Shown: positions 1-9,077 of the stretch, piece after piece
Layout: each line of letters begins with the position of its first letter
Numbering within the stretch: the stretch's first letter is position 1
From: JBBQYA01 sp038209155
GTDB taxonomy: Bacteria; Bacteroidota; Bacteroidia; Sphingobacteriales; Sphingobacteriaceae
Length of the DNA: 36,156 nucleotides
NCBI GenBank assembly: GCA_038209155.1
Contig: JBBQYA010000021.1
Coordinates: forward strand, 1 to 36,156
Direction: 5' to 3'
Notes under the pieces: generated by a model
Seen by the model: the letters and a program-made list of their open reading frames with translations, nothing else
Told to the model about the DNA's origin: nothing
Databases searched by the model: none
Translations under genes and position numbers: made by a program

Positions 1-1407
1 GATGGAACTTTGCAAAGACCTATTCTAGGTCAGTTTCTATCTCCCTATATTAATATTTTACCTACAATTACTTTAAGTTCTAGTGTACAAACAAATACTG
101 GTGTTTCTAATTTTGATATCAATGCAACTGCTTTAGATTTAGATGGAACTATTGTAGAATATCAATGGAGTAAAGTGGGAACTAATAATTTAATTTTAAG
201 TAATTCTAATACTTCCACTTTGGGATTAAGTAATTTAGAGGCAGGAAATTATACTTTTAGGCTTACAGTTAAAGATAATAGTAATGCTATTACAAGTTCA
301 GATGTTCAGTTGAATGTTTTACCTGTTTCAAATCCTGTTACTGTAAATGCTGGAAGCGATATTTACACTTTCAGCAATATTCAAAATACGATTATTACAG
401 CCACTAGTAATTTAGCTGTCAATAATATTTCTTCTATTCAATGGACTCAAATTAGTGGAACTTTACTAAGCACTACAGGATCAAACACTTTTAATTTAGT
501 AATAAATCCACTTGCGACCGGAAATTTTGGTTTCAAAGTTGCCATTAGCAATTTGCAAAATCAAATGGCATTTGATACCGTAAACTTAATAGTAGCTTCA
601 CCTACTTCAAGTACTTTATATAGAATAAATGCAGGTGGAACATTGATAAGCGATCCGACTTTAGATTGGGCAAACGATAATTCTACGAATAGCAATCCAC
701 AATTAGCATCAGATAATAAAGGTATGATCAGCGGTTCAGGATCTTGGAATTATTCTAATACAACCTCTGCTCCTTCTGATGTTTTTAAAACGTATCGTTT
801 TTCTACTTCTACTACAGATCCATTGAAATACTCATTTCCAGTTCAAAATGGAGATTTTGAAGTTCGATTATATTTTGCAGAAACGAATGCAACCGTAAAA
901 TCAGGAGGCTATAATCGTGTTTTTGATATTAAAATTGAAAACGCAAATGTTCTTCAAGGTTTAAATGTTTTTGCAGAAGCTGGAACAGCTGCCTTACAGA
1001 AAACTTTTTTTACGACCGTCAATGATGGAAGTGTGGATGTTAGTTTTATAAAAAATCTTTCCAGTCCGATAATTAACGCAATAGAAATTATTGGATTAAA
1101 TGGAGCAGTTGCCACTGCAAAAACTTCTTTTTTGGAAGAAGAAAACAAAAATTTAATTATTTCGACACAAAAAGTAAAGGTTTATCCCAATCCATTCAAC
1201 CATCAATTGACAATAGAAAACGATGAAGAAGAAGAAGGTAGTTTAACGTTAGTGGATGTGAACGGCAGAATTTTGTTAAATCAAAAAATATTTCAGGGAA
1301 ATACCATTATCAATACAGAAAACCTAAATTTGAGTGTAGGAATTTATTTTCTTAAAATAATAAGCCAAAAAGGTGAACAGCAAACGATAAAGATTTTAAA
1401 AAATTAA
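1..1407 (+). CDS. T9SS-secreted protein with PKD-like and malectin domains (5' partial)
   Basis: The reading frame is open from the first base, so the N-terminus and signal peptide lie outside the window; the TTG at 10 is not a convincing start. The visible 468 residues hold two PKD/REJ-like beta-sandwich repeats (about 30-108 and 112-200, with DLDGTIVEYQW and IQWTQISG). A malectin-type carbohydrate-binding domain follows (about 205-365, YRINAGG, FEVRLYFAE, RVFDIKIENANVLQGLNVF). The C-terminal T9SS type A sorting domain starts with VYPNPF and ends GIYFLKIISQKGEQQTIKILKN-like residues at about 392-468. By family knowledge such proteins cross the outer membrane through the type IX system, lose the C-terminal domain and are attached to the surface or released. 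Malectin plus PKD suggests glycan binding, possibly as part of a larger enzyme whose catalytic part is upstream. The ligand cannot be told from this fragment. Confidence 0.9.
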   Translation, partial: DGTLQRPILGQFLSPYINILPTITLSSSVQTNTGVSNFDINATALDLDGTIVEYQWSKVGTNNLILSNSNTSTLGLSNLEAGNYTFRLTVKDNSNAITSSDVQLNVLPVSNPVTVNAGSDIYTFSNIQNTIITATSNLAVNNISSIQWTQISGTLLSTTGSNTFNLVINPLATGNFGFKVAISNLQNQMAFDTVNLIVASPTSSTLYRINAGGTLISDPTLDWANDNSTNSNPQLASDNKGMISGSGSWNYSNTTSAPSDVFKTYRFSTSTTDPLKYSFPVQNGDFEVRLYFAETNATVKSGGYNRVFDIKIENANVLQGLNVFAEAGTAALQKTFFTTVNDGSVDVSFIKNLSSPIINAIEIIGLNGAVATAKTSFLEEENKNLIISTQKVKVYPNPFNHQLTIENDEEEEGSLTLVDVNGRILLNQKIFQGNTIINTENLNLSVGIYFLKIISQKGEQQTIKILKN

Positions 1408-1422
1408 TAGTATAGCACACCA

Positions 1423-1458
1423 ACAAAAAAGCATCGGAATTTTTCGGTGCTTTTTTTT
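1423..1458. terminator. Bidirectional rho-independent terminator
   Basis: GCATCGGAA pairs with TTTTCGGTGC around a short T loop, with A6 before and T8 after the stem. It lies between convergent genes (cargo protein on plus, phosphopantetheinyl transferase on minus) and can serve both strands. Confidence 0.85.
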
Positions 1459-1461
1459 GCA

Positions 1462-2112
1462 TTAGGTTTCTATATTACTTTCTACCCAAGCTATCATATA
1501 ATTTTCGAATATAAAATAATTGGCAACTCGTGTTCCCGAAAATCCTTTGCGATGGATAGTAAACTCTGCAAAACCTTCTTTTTTGTAAGTAAAGGGTTTA
1601 ATTAAAATTTCATCTCTAAAAGAAATCCCTTTTCTACCAAACCATTTATAAATCGCTTCCTTTATGCACCAACAAGCATATAAATGATTTATTTCATGTT
1701 CTAAATTAATGAAATCTAATTCTGGTTTTGAAAGAAAACGATTTTTTATCAATAAAACCTTGGTACGAATAATTTCTAAATCAATACCAACTGGATAGGA
1801 CTTACTCAAAAGCACAGCAGCCAAATCATTGGAATGACTAATAGAAATATTCTCTGGAAAGTTTTTCAGAATGGGTTTATTAAATTCATCTTTATCCAGC
1901 CAGATATAATCTTCGGTATTCATCATTTGCCGAAGCAAAACTCTACTTCCTAACCAATTCTTGGTTCGTTTTTCGTTTTGGAAACTAAGGAGATATTCTT
2001 TTTCCAAATCACTCAATTGAAGTTTTTTAAGCAATTCGTTTTCACTTTCTTCAATTTTCCAGATTCCTAATCGAGTTTCTACACCTATGATTTTATTGAA
2101 TATCAGCGCCAT
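1462..2112 (-). CDS. 4'-phosphopantetheinyl transferase superfamily protein
   Basis: The 216-residue product fits the Sfp/AcpT-type superfamily, which moves phosphopantetheine from CoA to a serine of acyl- or peptidyl-carrier proteins. The two hallmark motifs are present: VGIDLE at 108-113 (metal-binding D111 and E113) and WCIKEAIYKWFG at 148-159 (K151, E152, K156). An ISHS element (91-94), like the SxSHS block of Sfp-type enzymes, precedes them. The length matches Sfp-like enzymes rather than the about 120-residue AcpS type. It ends at the shared terminator and is divergent from dcd across 90 bp. No polyketide or NRPS genes are visible, so the likely target is the fatty acid acyl carrier protein, but the substrate is inferred. 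Confidence 0.85.
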   Translation of the reverse strand: MALIFNKIIGVETRLGIWKIEESENELLKKLQLSDLEKEYLLSFQNEKRTKNWLGSRVLLRQMMNTEDYIWLDKDEFNKPILKNFPENISISHSNDLAAVLLSKSYPVGIDLEIIRTKVLLIKNRFLSKPELDFINLEHEINHLYACWCIKEAIYKWFGRKGISFRDEILIKPFTYKKEGFAEFTIHRKGFSGTRVANYFIFENYMIAWVESNIET

Positions 2113-2202
2113 TAAATGAAATAATTTCCCTTTTGTAGTCCATAAATTCTGTAATTCTGATGCTAAGAAATATTTCTAATTTAGACAAAAATTTAGAAGC
2201 CC

Positions 2203-2739
2203 ATGATTCTCTCCGACAAAAGAATTTTAGAAGAAAAAGCAAAAGGAACTATAGTGATTGAGCCTTGGGATGCAACTTGCTTGGGTACAAATTCTTATGA
2301 TGTGCATTTAGGAAAAAATTTAGCTACTTACAAAGATCGTATTCTGGATGCCAAACTTCACAACGAAATTATTCATTTCGAAATTCCTAATGAGGGATTT
2401 TTATTACAACCCAATACGCTTTATTTGGGAGTTACTTTAGAATACACAGAAACCCATGCTCATGTACCTTTTTTGGAAGGAAAATCTAGTACAGGCAGAC
2501 TAGGAATAGATATACATGCTACCGCAGGAAAAGGAGATGTAGGTTTTTGTAATACTTGGACTTTGGAGATTTCCTGTGCGCAGCCTGTGCGCATTTATGC
2601 AGGAATGCCTATTGGTCAATTGATTTATTTTTTAGTAGATGGAGAGGTAGCAACCATGTACAATACTAAAATTAATGCAAAATATACTACTAAAACAATC
2701 AAACCAGTAGAATCAATGATGTGGAAAAACTCGTTTTAA
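2203..2739 (+). CDS. dcd: dCTP deaminase
   Basis: This 178-residue protein belongs to the trimeric dCTP deaminase/dUTPase fold family, which deaminates dCTP to dUTP in thymidylate synthesis. The active-site block EGKSSTGRLG (92-101) gives the conserved Ser and Arg. HATAGKGDVGF follows (105-115), and the catalytic Glu is E122 in WTLEIS. The C-terminal YAGMPIGQLIYF is also typical. The spelling HxTAGxxDxGF resembles archaeal-type bifunctional enzymes as well as the usual Bacteroidota protein, so a bifunctional dUMP-forming activity cannot be excluded. It stands alone, divergent from the phosphopantetheinyl transferase; the next gene is convergent and its stop codon is one base away. Confidence 0.93.
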   Translation: MILSDKRILEEKAKGTIVIEPWDATCLGTNSYDVHLGKNLATYKDRILDAKLHNEIIHFEIPNEGFLLQPNTLYLGVTLEYTETHAHVPFLEGKSSTGRLGIDIHATAGKGDVGFCNTWTLEISCAQPVRIYAGMPIGQLIYFLVDGEVATMYNTKINAKYTTKTIKPVESMMWKNSF

Positions 2740-2740
2740 G

Positions 2741-3634
2741 CTAATTATTTTTAAAACCCAAAAACATCAAGGTTTTAAATTCTTTAACTAAATCGTCCGC
2801 TTTTTTGGCTTCGTTTTGTAGTTTTTTGAAAGTCGCCATATCTTTTTCAAACTCCTTGGTTTTCCCCATTAGGCTTTGCAAAGTTGCTCTGCTGTGATAA
2901 GCTCTTCCGTAGTTTTTGTCTATTTCTATTACCATATTGTAATCTTCTAAAGCTCCTTGATAATCAGATAGATGACATCTAATGTTTCCTCTATGTTGAT
3001 AAGCAATCGCATAGTATGGATCCAAAGAAATAGCAGAAGTAAAATCTTTATAGGCAAAATTTGAGTCGCCCAGAGTTTCGTAAGTGCAGCCTCTGTTACT
3101 ATAAAAAATTGGGTTTTTTGGTTTGAGAGAAATGGCTGTTGTATAATCTTGAATGGCTGAGGAGAAATCTTGTATATCCTCAAAAACACATGCACGGTTA
3201 TTATACGCTTCGGTAAATTTTGGATTAATCTCTATCGCTTTGTTAAAATCTAATAGTGCTTGATCTAAATTACCTTTTTCATGATTTAAACAAGCTCTAT
3301 TGTATAATGCCGTAGGATAATCTCTCTTTAATTCCAAGGCTTTATTATAATCTAGAAGAACGTCGCAATAGTCAAAACATTCTGTCTTTTTGCTCAAACC
3401 CCTAGAATTATAAAATCCTGGGTTTTCGGGATCAATGAGAATCGCACGATTGAAATCGGCAATTGCTCCTCTTTTATCATTTAGTTTATCCTTAGAATTT
3501 CCTCTTAAATAATAGAGTTGAGCATTTTTTTCATCTCGTTCAATGGCCAAATTGAAAACTTGTATAGCTCTTAAATAATCACCTCGCTGATAAAAGTCAA
3601 CTGCTGCTTCACATATATAATCTTTTTTGCTCAT
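2741..3634 (-). CDS. Tetratricopeptide repeat protein
   Basis: The 297 residues are almost entirely TPR repeats of about 34 residues. Seven or eight units run from residue 5 to about 265, with the canonical W/Y-L-G-A-Y-A-P pattern, for example YYLRGNSKDKLNDKRGAIAD, ALYNRACLNHEKGNLDQALL and YSNRGCTYETLGDSNFAYKD. The C-terminus (265-297) is charged and helical. No signal peptide or membrane segment is visible, so it is probably a cytoplasmic protein-protein scaffold; the partner is unknown. It is transcribed alone, in the same direction as the cold-shock gene upstream but separated from it by that gene's terminator. Its start is followed upstream by an A-rich leader. Confidence 0.85.
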   Translation of the reverse strand: MSKKDYICEAAVDFYQRGDYLRAIQVFNLAIERDEKNAQLYYLRGNSKDKLNDKRGAIADFNRAILIDPENPGFYNSRGLSKKTECFDYCDVLLDYNKALELKRDYPTALYNRACLNHEKGNLDQALLDFNKAIEINPKFTEAYNNRACVFEDIQDFSSAIQDYTTAISLKPKNPIFYSNRGCTYETLGDSNFAYKDFTSAISLDPYYAIAYQHRGNIRCHLSDYQGALEDYNMVIEIDKNYGRAYHSRATLQSLMGKTKEFEKDMATFKKLQNEAKKADDLVKEFKTLMFLGFKNN

Positions 3635-3817
3635 TGTAAGAAGTTAAATTTTAGAAAACTATTTCTTCTTACGATTTTAGGAAATTTAATGTTTCGGAAA
3701 TGTGAAATATAAATACGTCTAATTATAGATTAAAAAATTGCTTTTTTTCAAACAGAAATAAAAGGGAACTGGAACAGGAAAGCACTAAAGAATTCAATAA
3801 TAAAAAAAGGTCTAAAA

Positions 3818-3854
3818 ACAAAAAAGCCCTCACATAATTAATGTAAGGGCTTTT
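3818..3854 (-). terminator. Rho-independent terminator of the cold-shock gene
   Basis: On the minus strand a 10-bp stem with one mismatch (GCCCTTACAT / ATGTGAGGGC, loop TAATT) is followed by T6. It lies 17 bases past the stop of the cold-shock gene. Confidence 0.88.
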
Positions 3855-3870
3855 CAAAAATGATTATGCC

Positions 3871-4062
3871 TTATGCAATTTTAACATTAGTTGCATTTAA
3901 TCCTCTTTTTCCTTCTGTAACAGTAAATGTTACCGTGTCATTTTCTCTGATTTTGTCTACCAGACCTGTTACGTGAACGAAGATTTCTTCGCCAGTGTCT
4001 TCAGTTTGGATGAAACCGAAACCTTTAGTTTCGTTGAAAAATTTTACTTTACCTTTTGTCAT
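3871..4062 (-). CDS. cspA: Cold-shock protein (CspA family)
   Basis: The 63-residue protein is a single cold-shock domain (OB fold) that binds single-stranded RNA or DNA and melts RNA structure. The RNP1 motif KGFGFI is at 13-18 and the RNP2 motif IFVHV at 27-31, with the usual aromatic surface residues F15, F17 and F28. The length is standard. It is monocistronic: about 130 bp separates it from the DoxX gene upstream, and its own strong terminator follows. A TACCTTCG element about 13-20 bases upstream of the start on the minus strand could be a -7 box, which would leave a short leader rather than the long thermosensing leader of E. coli cspA. The symbol is a family name; paralogues cannot be distinguished. 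Confidence 0.95.
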   Translation of the reverse strand: MTKGKVKFFNETKGFGFIQTEDTGEEIFVHVTGLVDKIRENDTVTFTVTEGKRGLNATNVKIA

Positions 4063-4191
4063 TGTAATAAATTGTTTAATAAAAGTCCGAAGGTAAGTAA
4101 AATATATTCATGAAATGAAAATATAATTATTAATAGTGAATTGGAATTAATTAATGATGAAAATTATTGGTTTATAAATTTTTAAACTTCC

Positions 4192-4596
4192 TTACTTCTT
4201 ATCCACACTAAATTTTCCTGCTCCAATGAAAAGCAAACCAAAAAATACGGCGGCTAGCTCTATAGCATGAGAAGCTTCGCCAATTCCATCTCCATTTTTG
4301 ATATGCATAATAGAAGCTACCAGCATGGTGAAAAATAATAATAAGGCAGATGGTCTGAAAGCAAAACCAATAATGATAAATAATCCTCCAACCGTTTCGG
4401 CAAATGCTGCCATAAATCCCCAAACTATAGGGTAAAAATTAATACCAATATAGCTCATTGCTAATCCGAGTTTTTCCCATTTTTCGGGTCCTCCCAACAT
4501 TTTGGGATACCCATGGAAAATCATCATAACTCCTATTCCGATTCTAAGAAATAATAATCCAGCGTTTGTATAATTTTTTAATCCTGATAAAATCAT
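4192..4596 (-). CDS. DoxX family membrane protein
   Basis: This is a 134-residue inner-membrane protein with four hydrophobic segments (about 12-30, 50-72, 75-95, 105-128). It has the DoxX-family opening GLLFLRIGIGVMMIFHGYPKM, with its conserved R and FHGYPK, and the later GGLFIIIGF. DoxX proteins are linked to redox or sulfur stress and to terminal oxidases in other phyla, but most bacterial members lack an assigned reaction. The start lies 5 bases past the stop of the LD-carboxypeptidase gene, so the two are cotranscribed. The pairing may point to an envelope role, which is inference. Confidence 0.88.
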   Translation of the reverse strand: MILSGLKNYTNAGLLFLRIGIGVMMIFHGYPKMLGGPEKWEKLGLAMSYIGINFYPIVWGFMAAFAETVGGLFIIIGFAFRPSALLLFFTMLVASIMHIKNGDGIGEASHAIELAAVFFGLLFIGAGKFSVDKK

Positions 4597-4601
4597 TTGT
4601 A

Positions 4602-5504
4602 TTAAAATGTTAAAGTGACATTCGTTAATTCTACTTTCAATTTAGCTTTCATACCCATATATAAACTTCTATTATCAGTAATATGTCCTGCGGGAAAATT
4701 GAAAGCTACTGGGTAATCATATTCTTTTACATGTTCAGCAATTATTTTTTCTGCCGTTTTACCAAATGGAAAACGATTGTCTCTCATATCTGTCATCCCA
4801 CCAACAATCAATCCTTTTAACTTTTTTAATTTTCCTGCACGCTTCAAAGATAAAATCATACGATCTATATGATAAAGATATTCATCTAAATCTTCGATAA
4901 ATAAAATTTTACCATCGGTATTTAAATCAGAAACAGAACCCTGCAATGCATATAAAAGTGAAAGATTTCCACCAACAAGAATTCCTTCTGCTGATCCAAT
5001 TCTGTTTTTTTCGGGTAATATATTTAGATGCTGAATAATTAACTCTTCTCCAAATAATGCCTTTTTTAAACTATCTAATGCCATTAAACTGTTTTGATTA
5101 AAACTTAAAGGCATGGTGGCATGTAGAGTTGGAATTCCAAAATTAGTTTGAATATGGGAATGAAAAACCGTAATATCACTAAAGCCTACAATCCACTTTG
5201 GTTTTTTTGCGAAAGCAGAGAAATTTAGATCATCAATAATTCTCATAGTTCCATAGCCACCTCTTGCACAGATAATAGCTTTCATAGAATCATCATCTAA
5301 AAAATCTTGAAAGTTTTTTGTTCTGATCGCATCAGAGCCTGCAAATTGATTTTCTTCTTTTCCGATTGATTTTCCAATTTTGACTTTAAGATTCCAAGAA
5401 TCAAATAATGATATTGCTGGCTCTAATTCTAATTTAGAAATTTTTCTGGCGGTACTTAAAATCCCAATGGTATCTCCTGCAACTAAAAATGGCGGTTTCA
5501 ACAT
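4602..5504 (-). CDS. ldcA: Muramoyltetrapeptide LD-carboxypeptidase (peptidase S66)
   Basis: The 300-residue product matches the S66 family, which removes the terminal D-Ala from the murein tetrapeptide during peptidoglycan recycling. The N-terminal lobe has ICARGGYGTMRI (78-89) and the nucleophile elbow WIVGFSDIT with S109. The C-terminal lobe has GILVGGNLSLL, the acidic loop LFIEDLDEYLYHIDRM for the catalytic Glu, and AGHITDNRSLYMG with the catalytic His. No signal peptide is seen, consistent with a cytoplasmic recycling enzyme. The microcin-immunity enzyme MccF shares this fold and cannot be fully excluded. It is the first gene of a two-gene unit with the DoxX gene and is divergent from metG. 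Confidence 0.9.
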   Translation of the reverse strand: MLKPPFLVAGDTIGILSTARKISKLELEPAISLFDSWNLKVKIGKSIGKEENQFAGSDAIRTKNFQDFLDDDSMKAIICARGGYGTMRIIDDLNFSAFAKKPKWIVGFSDITVFHSHIQTNFGIPTLHATMPLSFNQNSLMALDSLKKALFGEELIIQHLNILPEKNRIGSAEGILVGGNLSLLYALQGSVSDLNTDGKILFIEDLDEYLYHIDRMILSLKRAGKLKKLKGLIVGGMTDMRDNRFPFGKTAEKIIAEHVKEYDYPVAFNFPAGHITDNRSLYMGMKAKLKVELTNVTLTF

Positions 5505-5605
5505 AAATTATAAAGCGGAATGAATTCAAAATTATAAATTCAGGCTTAAAAAATTTAAAATTATGCTAATAAAATCAGAAACCTCGATTATTAACTATTG
5601 AATCC

Positions 5606-5613
5606 TATTTTTG
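5606..5613 (+). promoter_or_regulatory. Probable -7 box of the metG promoter
   Basis: TATTTTTG matches the Bacteroidota -7 consensus TAnnTTTG and ends 10 bases before the metG ATG, giving an almost leaderless mRNA. No clear TTTG -33 box is seen at the right spacing. Confidence 0.45.
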
Positions 5614-5623
5614 CATTCTCAGA

Positions 5624-7744
5624 ATGAAAGAATTTAAAAAATATACCGTAACAGCAGCTTTGCCCTATACCAATGGGCCAGTTCATATTGGACATTTGGC
5701 CGGAGTTTATTTGCCAGCAGATATTTATGTAAGATATTTAAGAGCTTGCAAAAAAGATGTAATATTTATCTGCGGCTCAGATGAGCATGGCGTAGCCATC
5801 ACGTTGAAATCTAGAAACGAAGGAATTACCCCTCAAGAAGTAGTAGACAAATACCATAAAATAATAGGAGATTCTTTTAAGCAAATGGGAATTTCGTTTG
5901 ATATTTATCATAGAACAAGTTCAGCAACACATCACAAAACCGCTTCAGAAATTTTTAGCACATTAAATGAAAAAGGTATTTTTGAAGTAGAAGAAACGGA
6001 ACAATATTATGATAATGAAGCAAAGCAGTTTTTGGCAGATCGCTACATTACAGGTACTTGTCCTAATTGCGGAAATCCAAATGCTTATGGTGATCAATGC
6101 GAAAATTGCGGTTCTACGTTAAATCCTACTGATTTAATAAATCCTCAAAGTACATTATCTGGACTAGCCCCAGTTCTAAGAAAAACTAAAAATTGGTTCT
6201 TGCCATTAGATAAATTTCAAACTCGATTAGAAAATTATATTGGTTCGCATTCAGAATGGAGAAGTACGGTATTAGGGCAGTGCAAATCTTGGTTGCAAAA
6301 CGGACTTCAACCTCGCGCTATGACCAGAGATTTGGATTGGGGGATAAAAGTTCCTTTGAAAAATGCGGAAGGAAAAGTATTGTATGTTTGGTTTGATGCT
6401 CCAATTGGATATATATCAGCAACTAAAGAACTTTTTAATAAAAATTTGACAGAGGAGCAAGCGGATTTATATTATTTAAGAAACAAGAAAAAAGAAGACA
6501 GACAAGGTAATTGGGAAGATTATTGGAAAAATGATTCTTCCAGATTAATTCATTTTATTGGAAAAGATAATATTGTTTTTCATTGCTTAATTTTTCCAGC
6601 TGTACTAATGGCAGAAGGGAGTTTTATTCTTCCAGATAATGTACCAGCCAATGAGTTTCTGAATTTGGAAGGAAAAAAAATCTCAACCTCTAGAAATTGG
6701 GCAGTTTGGCTAAATGAATATTTGGTGGATTTGCCGAATCGCCAAGATGAATTACGCTATGTTCTAACGTCTATTGCACCAGAAACTAAAGACAGCGATT
6801 TCAGTTGGAAAGATTACCAATCGCGTGTAAATAATGAATTGGTTGCTGTTTTAGGCAATTTTGTAAATCGTGTGGTGGTGCTTACCTGGAAATATTATGA
6901 AGGAATTGCTCCCGAATTTCCAACTATTAAATTAAATGATTCTTTACAAAGATCTATTGATTTAGCAGATCAAGATTTTCAAAAAGTAATTAGAAATATA
7001 GCTCCACTTTTAGAAAACTTTAAATTCAGGGATGCACAATTTGAAATGATGAATTTTGCACGAGCAGGAAACAAATTTTTGGCAGATACCGAACCTTGGA
7101 AATTGATTAAAGATGATGAAAACAAAGATTCTGTCGCCTTAATAATGAATTACATGATTCAGACTTGTGCAAACCTTATTTTACTTTGCGATCTATTTTT
7201 ACCAGAAACAGCAAATAAACTTCGAAAGCAATTTAATCTAAATTCAGATTTTACAGGTTTTGAAAAATTTGGAATTTCTAATTTAATTCCTGCTGGTCAT
7301 CTGATTAATGAAGCGGTTTTATTATTCAATAAAATAGAAGATGCAGAAATTCAATTTCAAATAGACAAGCTAGAATCTTCATTGAAAGCCAATAATGCTG
7401 TTGTGGAGAAGTCAAAAGAAATTATTGCTTTTGAAGATTTCGAGAAAACGGATATCCGAATTGGAACGATATTAGCAGCAGAAAAAGTTCCAAAAACAAA
7501 GAAATTACTTAAACTTACCATTGATACCGGAATAGATATTCGAACCGTGGTAAGCGGTATTGCAGAGCATTTTGATTCAGAGAAAATAATCGGACAACAA
7601 GTAAGTATTTTAGTAAATTTGGCACCGAGAGAAATCAAAGGAATCGTTTCGCAAGGGATGATTTTGATGGCAGAAGATGCAGAAGGAAAACTGTTTTTTG
7701 TTTCCACTCTTACAAACCTACCAACGGGTAGTGTAATTAAATAA
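5624..7744 (+). CDS. metG: Methionyl-tRNA synthetase
   Basis: This 706-residue class I synthetase charges tRNA-Met and initiator tRNA. The HIGH signature is at 21-24. A zinc knuckle has four cysteines (C146, C149, C159, C162). The KMSKS loop is present as KISTS at 352-356, a variant I recall as common in this enzyme type. After the anticodon-binding helical domain (about 400-550), a C-terminal tRNA-binding OB domain starts near 600 (FEDFEKTDIRIGTI through IVSQGMILMA), the dimerising Trbp111-like module. The ATG follows a TATTTTTG -7 box by 10 bases. It is transcribed alone; tRNA-Arg lies 12 bases past the stop and could be cotranscribed. Confidence 0.97.
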   Translation: MKEFKKYTVTAALPYTNGPVHIGHLAGVYLPADIYVRYLRACKKDVIFICGSDEHGVAITLKSRNEGITPQEVVDKYHKIIGDSFKQMGISFDIYHRTSSATHHKTASEIFSTLNEKGIFEVEETEQYYDNEAKQFLADRYITGTCPNCGNPNAYGDQCENCGSTLNPTDLINPQSTLSGLAPVLRKTKNWFLPLDKFQTRLENYIGSHSEWRSTVLGQCKSWLQNGLQPRAMTRDLDWGIKVPLKNAEGKVLYVWFDAPIGYISATKELFNKNLTEEQADLYYLRNKKKEDRQGNWEDYWKNDSSRLIHFIGKDNIVFHCLIFPAVLMAEGSFILPDNVPANEFLNLEGKKISTSRNWAVWLNEYLVDLPNRQDELRYVLTSIAPETKDSDFSWKDYQSRVNNELVAVLGNFVNRVVVLTWKYYEGIAPEFPTIKLNDSLQRSIDLADQDFQKVIRNIAPLLENFKFRDAQFEMMNFARAGNKFLADTEPWKLIKDDENKDSVALIMNYMIQTCANLILLCDLFLPETANKLRKQFNLNSDFTGFEKFGISNLIPAGHLINEAVLLFNKIEDAEIQFQIDKLESSLKANNAVVEKSKEIIAFEDFEKTDIRIGTILAAEKVPKTKKLLKLTIDTGIDIRTVVSGIAEHFDSEKIIGQQVSILVNLAPREIKGIVSQGMILMAEDAEGKLFFVSTLTNLPTGSVIK

Positions 7745-7756
7745 AATAAAATTCTA

Positions 7757-7828
7757 GGTCCCGTAGTTCAACGGATAGAATTGGAGTTTCCTAAACTTTA
7801 GATATGGGTTCGATTCCCGTCGGGATCA
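7757..7828 (+). tRNA. tRNA-Arg (anticodon CCU)
   Basis: It folds as a complete 72-nt cloverleaf: acceptor GGTCCCG/CGGGATC (one G-T pair), D arm GTTC/GAAT with GG in the loop, anticodon stem GGAGT/ACTTT with loop TTCCTAA (anticodon CCT at 7790-7792), a four-base variable loop, and T arm ATGGG-TTCGATT-CCCGT. The discriminator is A73 and CCA is not encoded. It reads AGG codons. A T6 run starts two bases past the 3' end. Confidence 0.95.
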
Positions 7829-7907
7829 CTTTTTTAAATTGTAAATAGCTTTTTATGTGTATGTTAAGAAAAAGATTGAATTTATTTTTTGAGAAACTTA
7901 ATAAAAT

Positions 7908-9077
7908 TTACATAGCTGGACTATAAATTAATTTGTGCAAATTTTCAATTTTTGAAAATATCTTCTCTTTTAATTGTTCAATATTTACTTTGTTTTTGGC
8001 AGAAATAAAGATGGCAGGATCATTTGATTTTGCCATCCAACTATTCTTAAATTCTTCTAAGGACAAAGTTTTACCATTTTCCAAATCTTTTGATTCTGTA
8101 TTGTATTGATCCATTTTGTTGAAAACAATAATGGTTTCTTTGTCCAAAGCATTCAATTCTTTCAAGGTTTGATTAACAATAATTAATTGTTCTTCAAAAT
8201 TTGGATGCGAAACATCTACCACATGAATTAATAAATCAGCTTCTTTTACTTCGTCTAATGTAGAGGTAAAACATTCAATTAAATGATGTGGCAATTTTCT
8301 AATAAAACCAACAGTATCCGAAAGCAAAAAAGGAATGTCGTTGATAACTACTTTTCTAACGGTTGTGTCTAAGGTTGCAAACAATTTATTTTCAGCAAAA
8401 ACATCAGCTTTGCTTAGTAAATTCATGATTGTAGACTTTCCAACATTAGTATATCCAACCAAAGCAACCCGTACCAATTGATTTCTATTTTTTCTTTGAA
8501 CTTCGTTTTGCTTATTTATAAGAACCAGTCTTTCCTTCAATAATGAAATCTTATCGCGAATTATTCTTCTATCTGTTTCAATTTCAGTTTCTCCAGGTCC
8601 TTTCATTCCAATTCCTCCTTTTTGTTTACTCAAGTGAGTCCACATATTAGTAAGGCGAGGTAGTAAATATTGAAATTGTGCTAGTTCTACTTGAGTTTTT
8701 GCTTGTGCTGTTTTAGCTCTTGTTGCAAAAATATCTAAAATTAAATTGCTTCTATCCAGTATTTTACATTCTAAAAAGCGCTCAATATTTCTAATTTGAG
8801 AGGAAGTTAATTCATCATCAAAAATAACCATGTCTGCCTCTTCTGCTTTTACATAATCACGAATTTCTTCTAGTTTTCCCTTTCCTACAAATGTTCTGGT
8901 ATCTGGTTTTTGGGCTTTTTGAGTAAAAGTTTTAAGCGTAATACCACCTGCTGTTTCTACCAAAAAAGCGAGTTCTTCTAAATATTCCTTTGCTTGTTCT
9001 TCTGATTGTTGAGGCGTAATTACTCCTATCAAAACCACTTTTTCGGCTTCCTTGGCAGTATTATGCATTTTTCTCAT
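7908..9077 (-). CDS. hflX: GTPase HflX
   Basis: HflX is a ribosome-binding GTPase that splits stalled or stressed 70S ribosomes. The 389 residues contain the N-terminal HflX domain (FVGKGKLEEI at 63-72, DDELTSSQIRNIE) and the glycine-rich segment GGIGMKGPGETEIETDRR at 154-171. A coiled linker precedes the G domain, which has Walker A GYTNVGKST (208-216), the G3 segment DTVGFIRKLP and NKMD for guanine binding. The start at 9077 overlaps the preceding gene by 17 bases; an in-frame ATG at 9068 would reduce the overlap to 8. It is the last gene of a probable three-gene minus-strand unit with two small membrane proteins. Confidence 0.95.
   Translation of the reverse strand: MRKMHNTAKEAEKVVLIGVITPQQSEEQAKEYLEELAFLVETAGGITLKTFTQKAQKPDTRTFVGKGKLEEIRDYVKAEEADMVIFDDELTSSQIRNIERFLECKILDRSNLILDIFATRAKTAQAKTQVELAQFQYLLPRLTNMWTHLSKQKGGIGMKGPGETEIETDRRIIRDKISLLKERLVLINKQNEVQRKNRNQLVRVALVGYTNVGKSTIMNLLSKADVFAENKLFATLDTTVRKVVINDIPFLLSDTVGFIRKLPHHLIECFTSTLDEVKEADLLIHVVDVSHPNFEEQLIIVNQTLKELNALDKETIIVFNKMDQYNTESKDLENGKTLSLEEFKNSWMAKSNDPAIFISAKNKVNIEQLKEKIFSKIENLHKLIYSPAM

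Noticed and set aside
4208..4423. 71-codon frame overlapping the DoxX gene on the same strand
   Set aside because: Out-of-frame product rich in Trp/Tyr/Cys; the DoxX frame has the family motifs.
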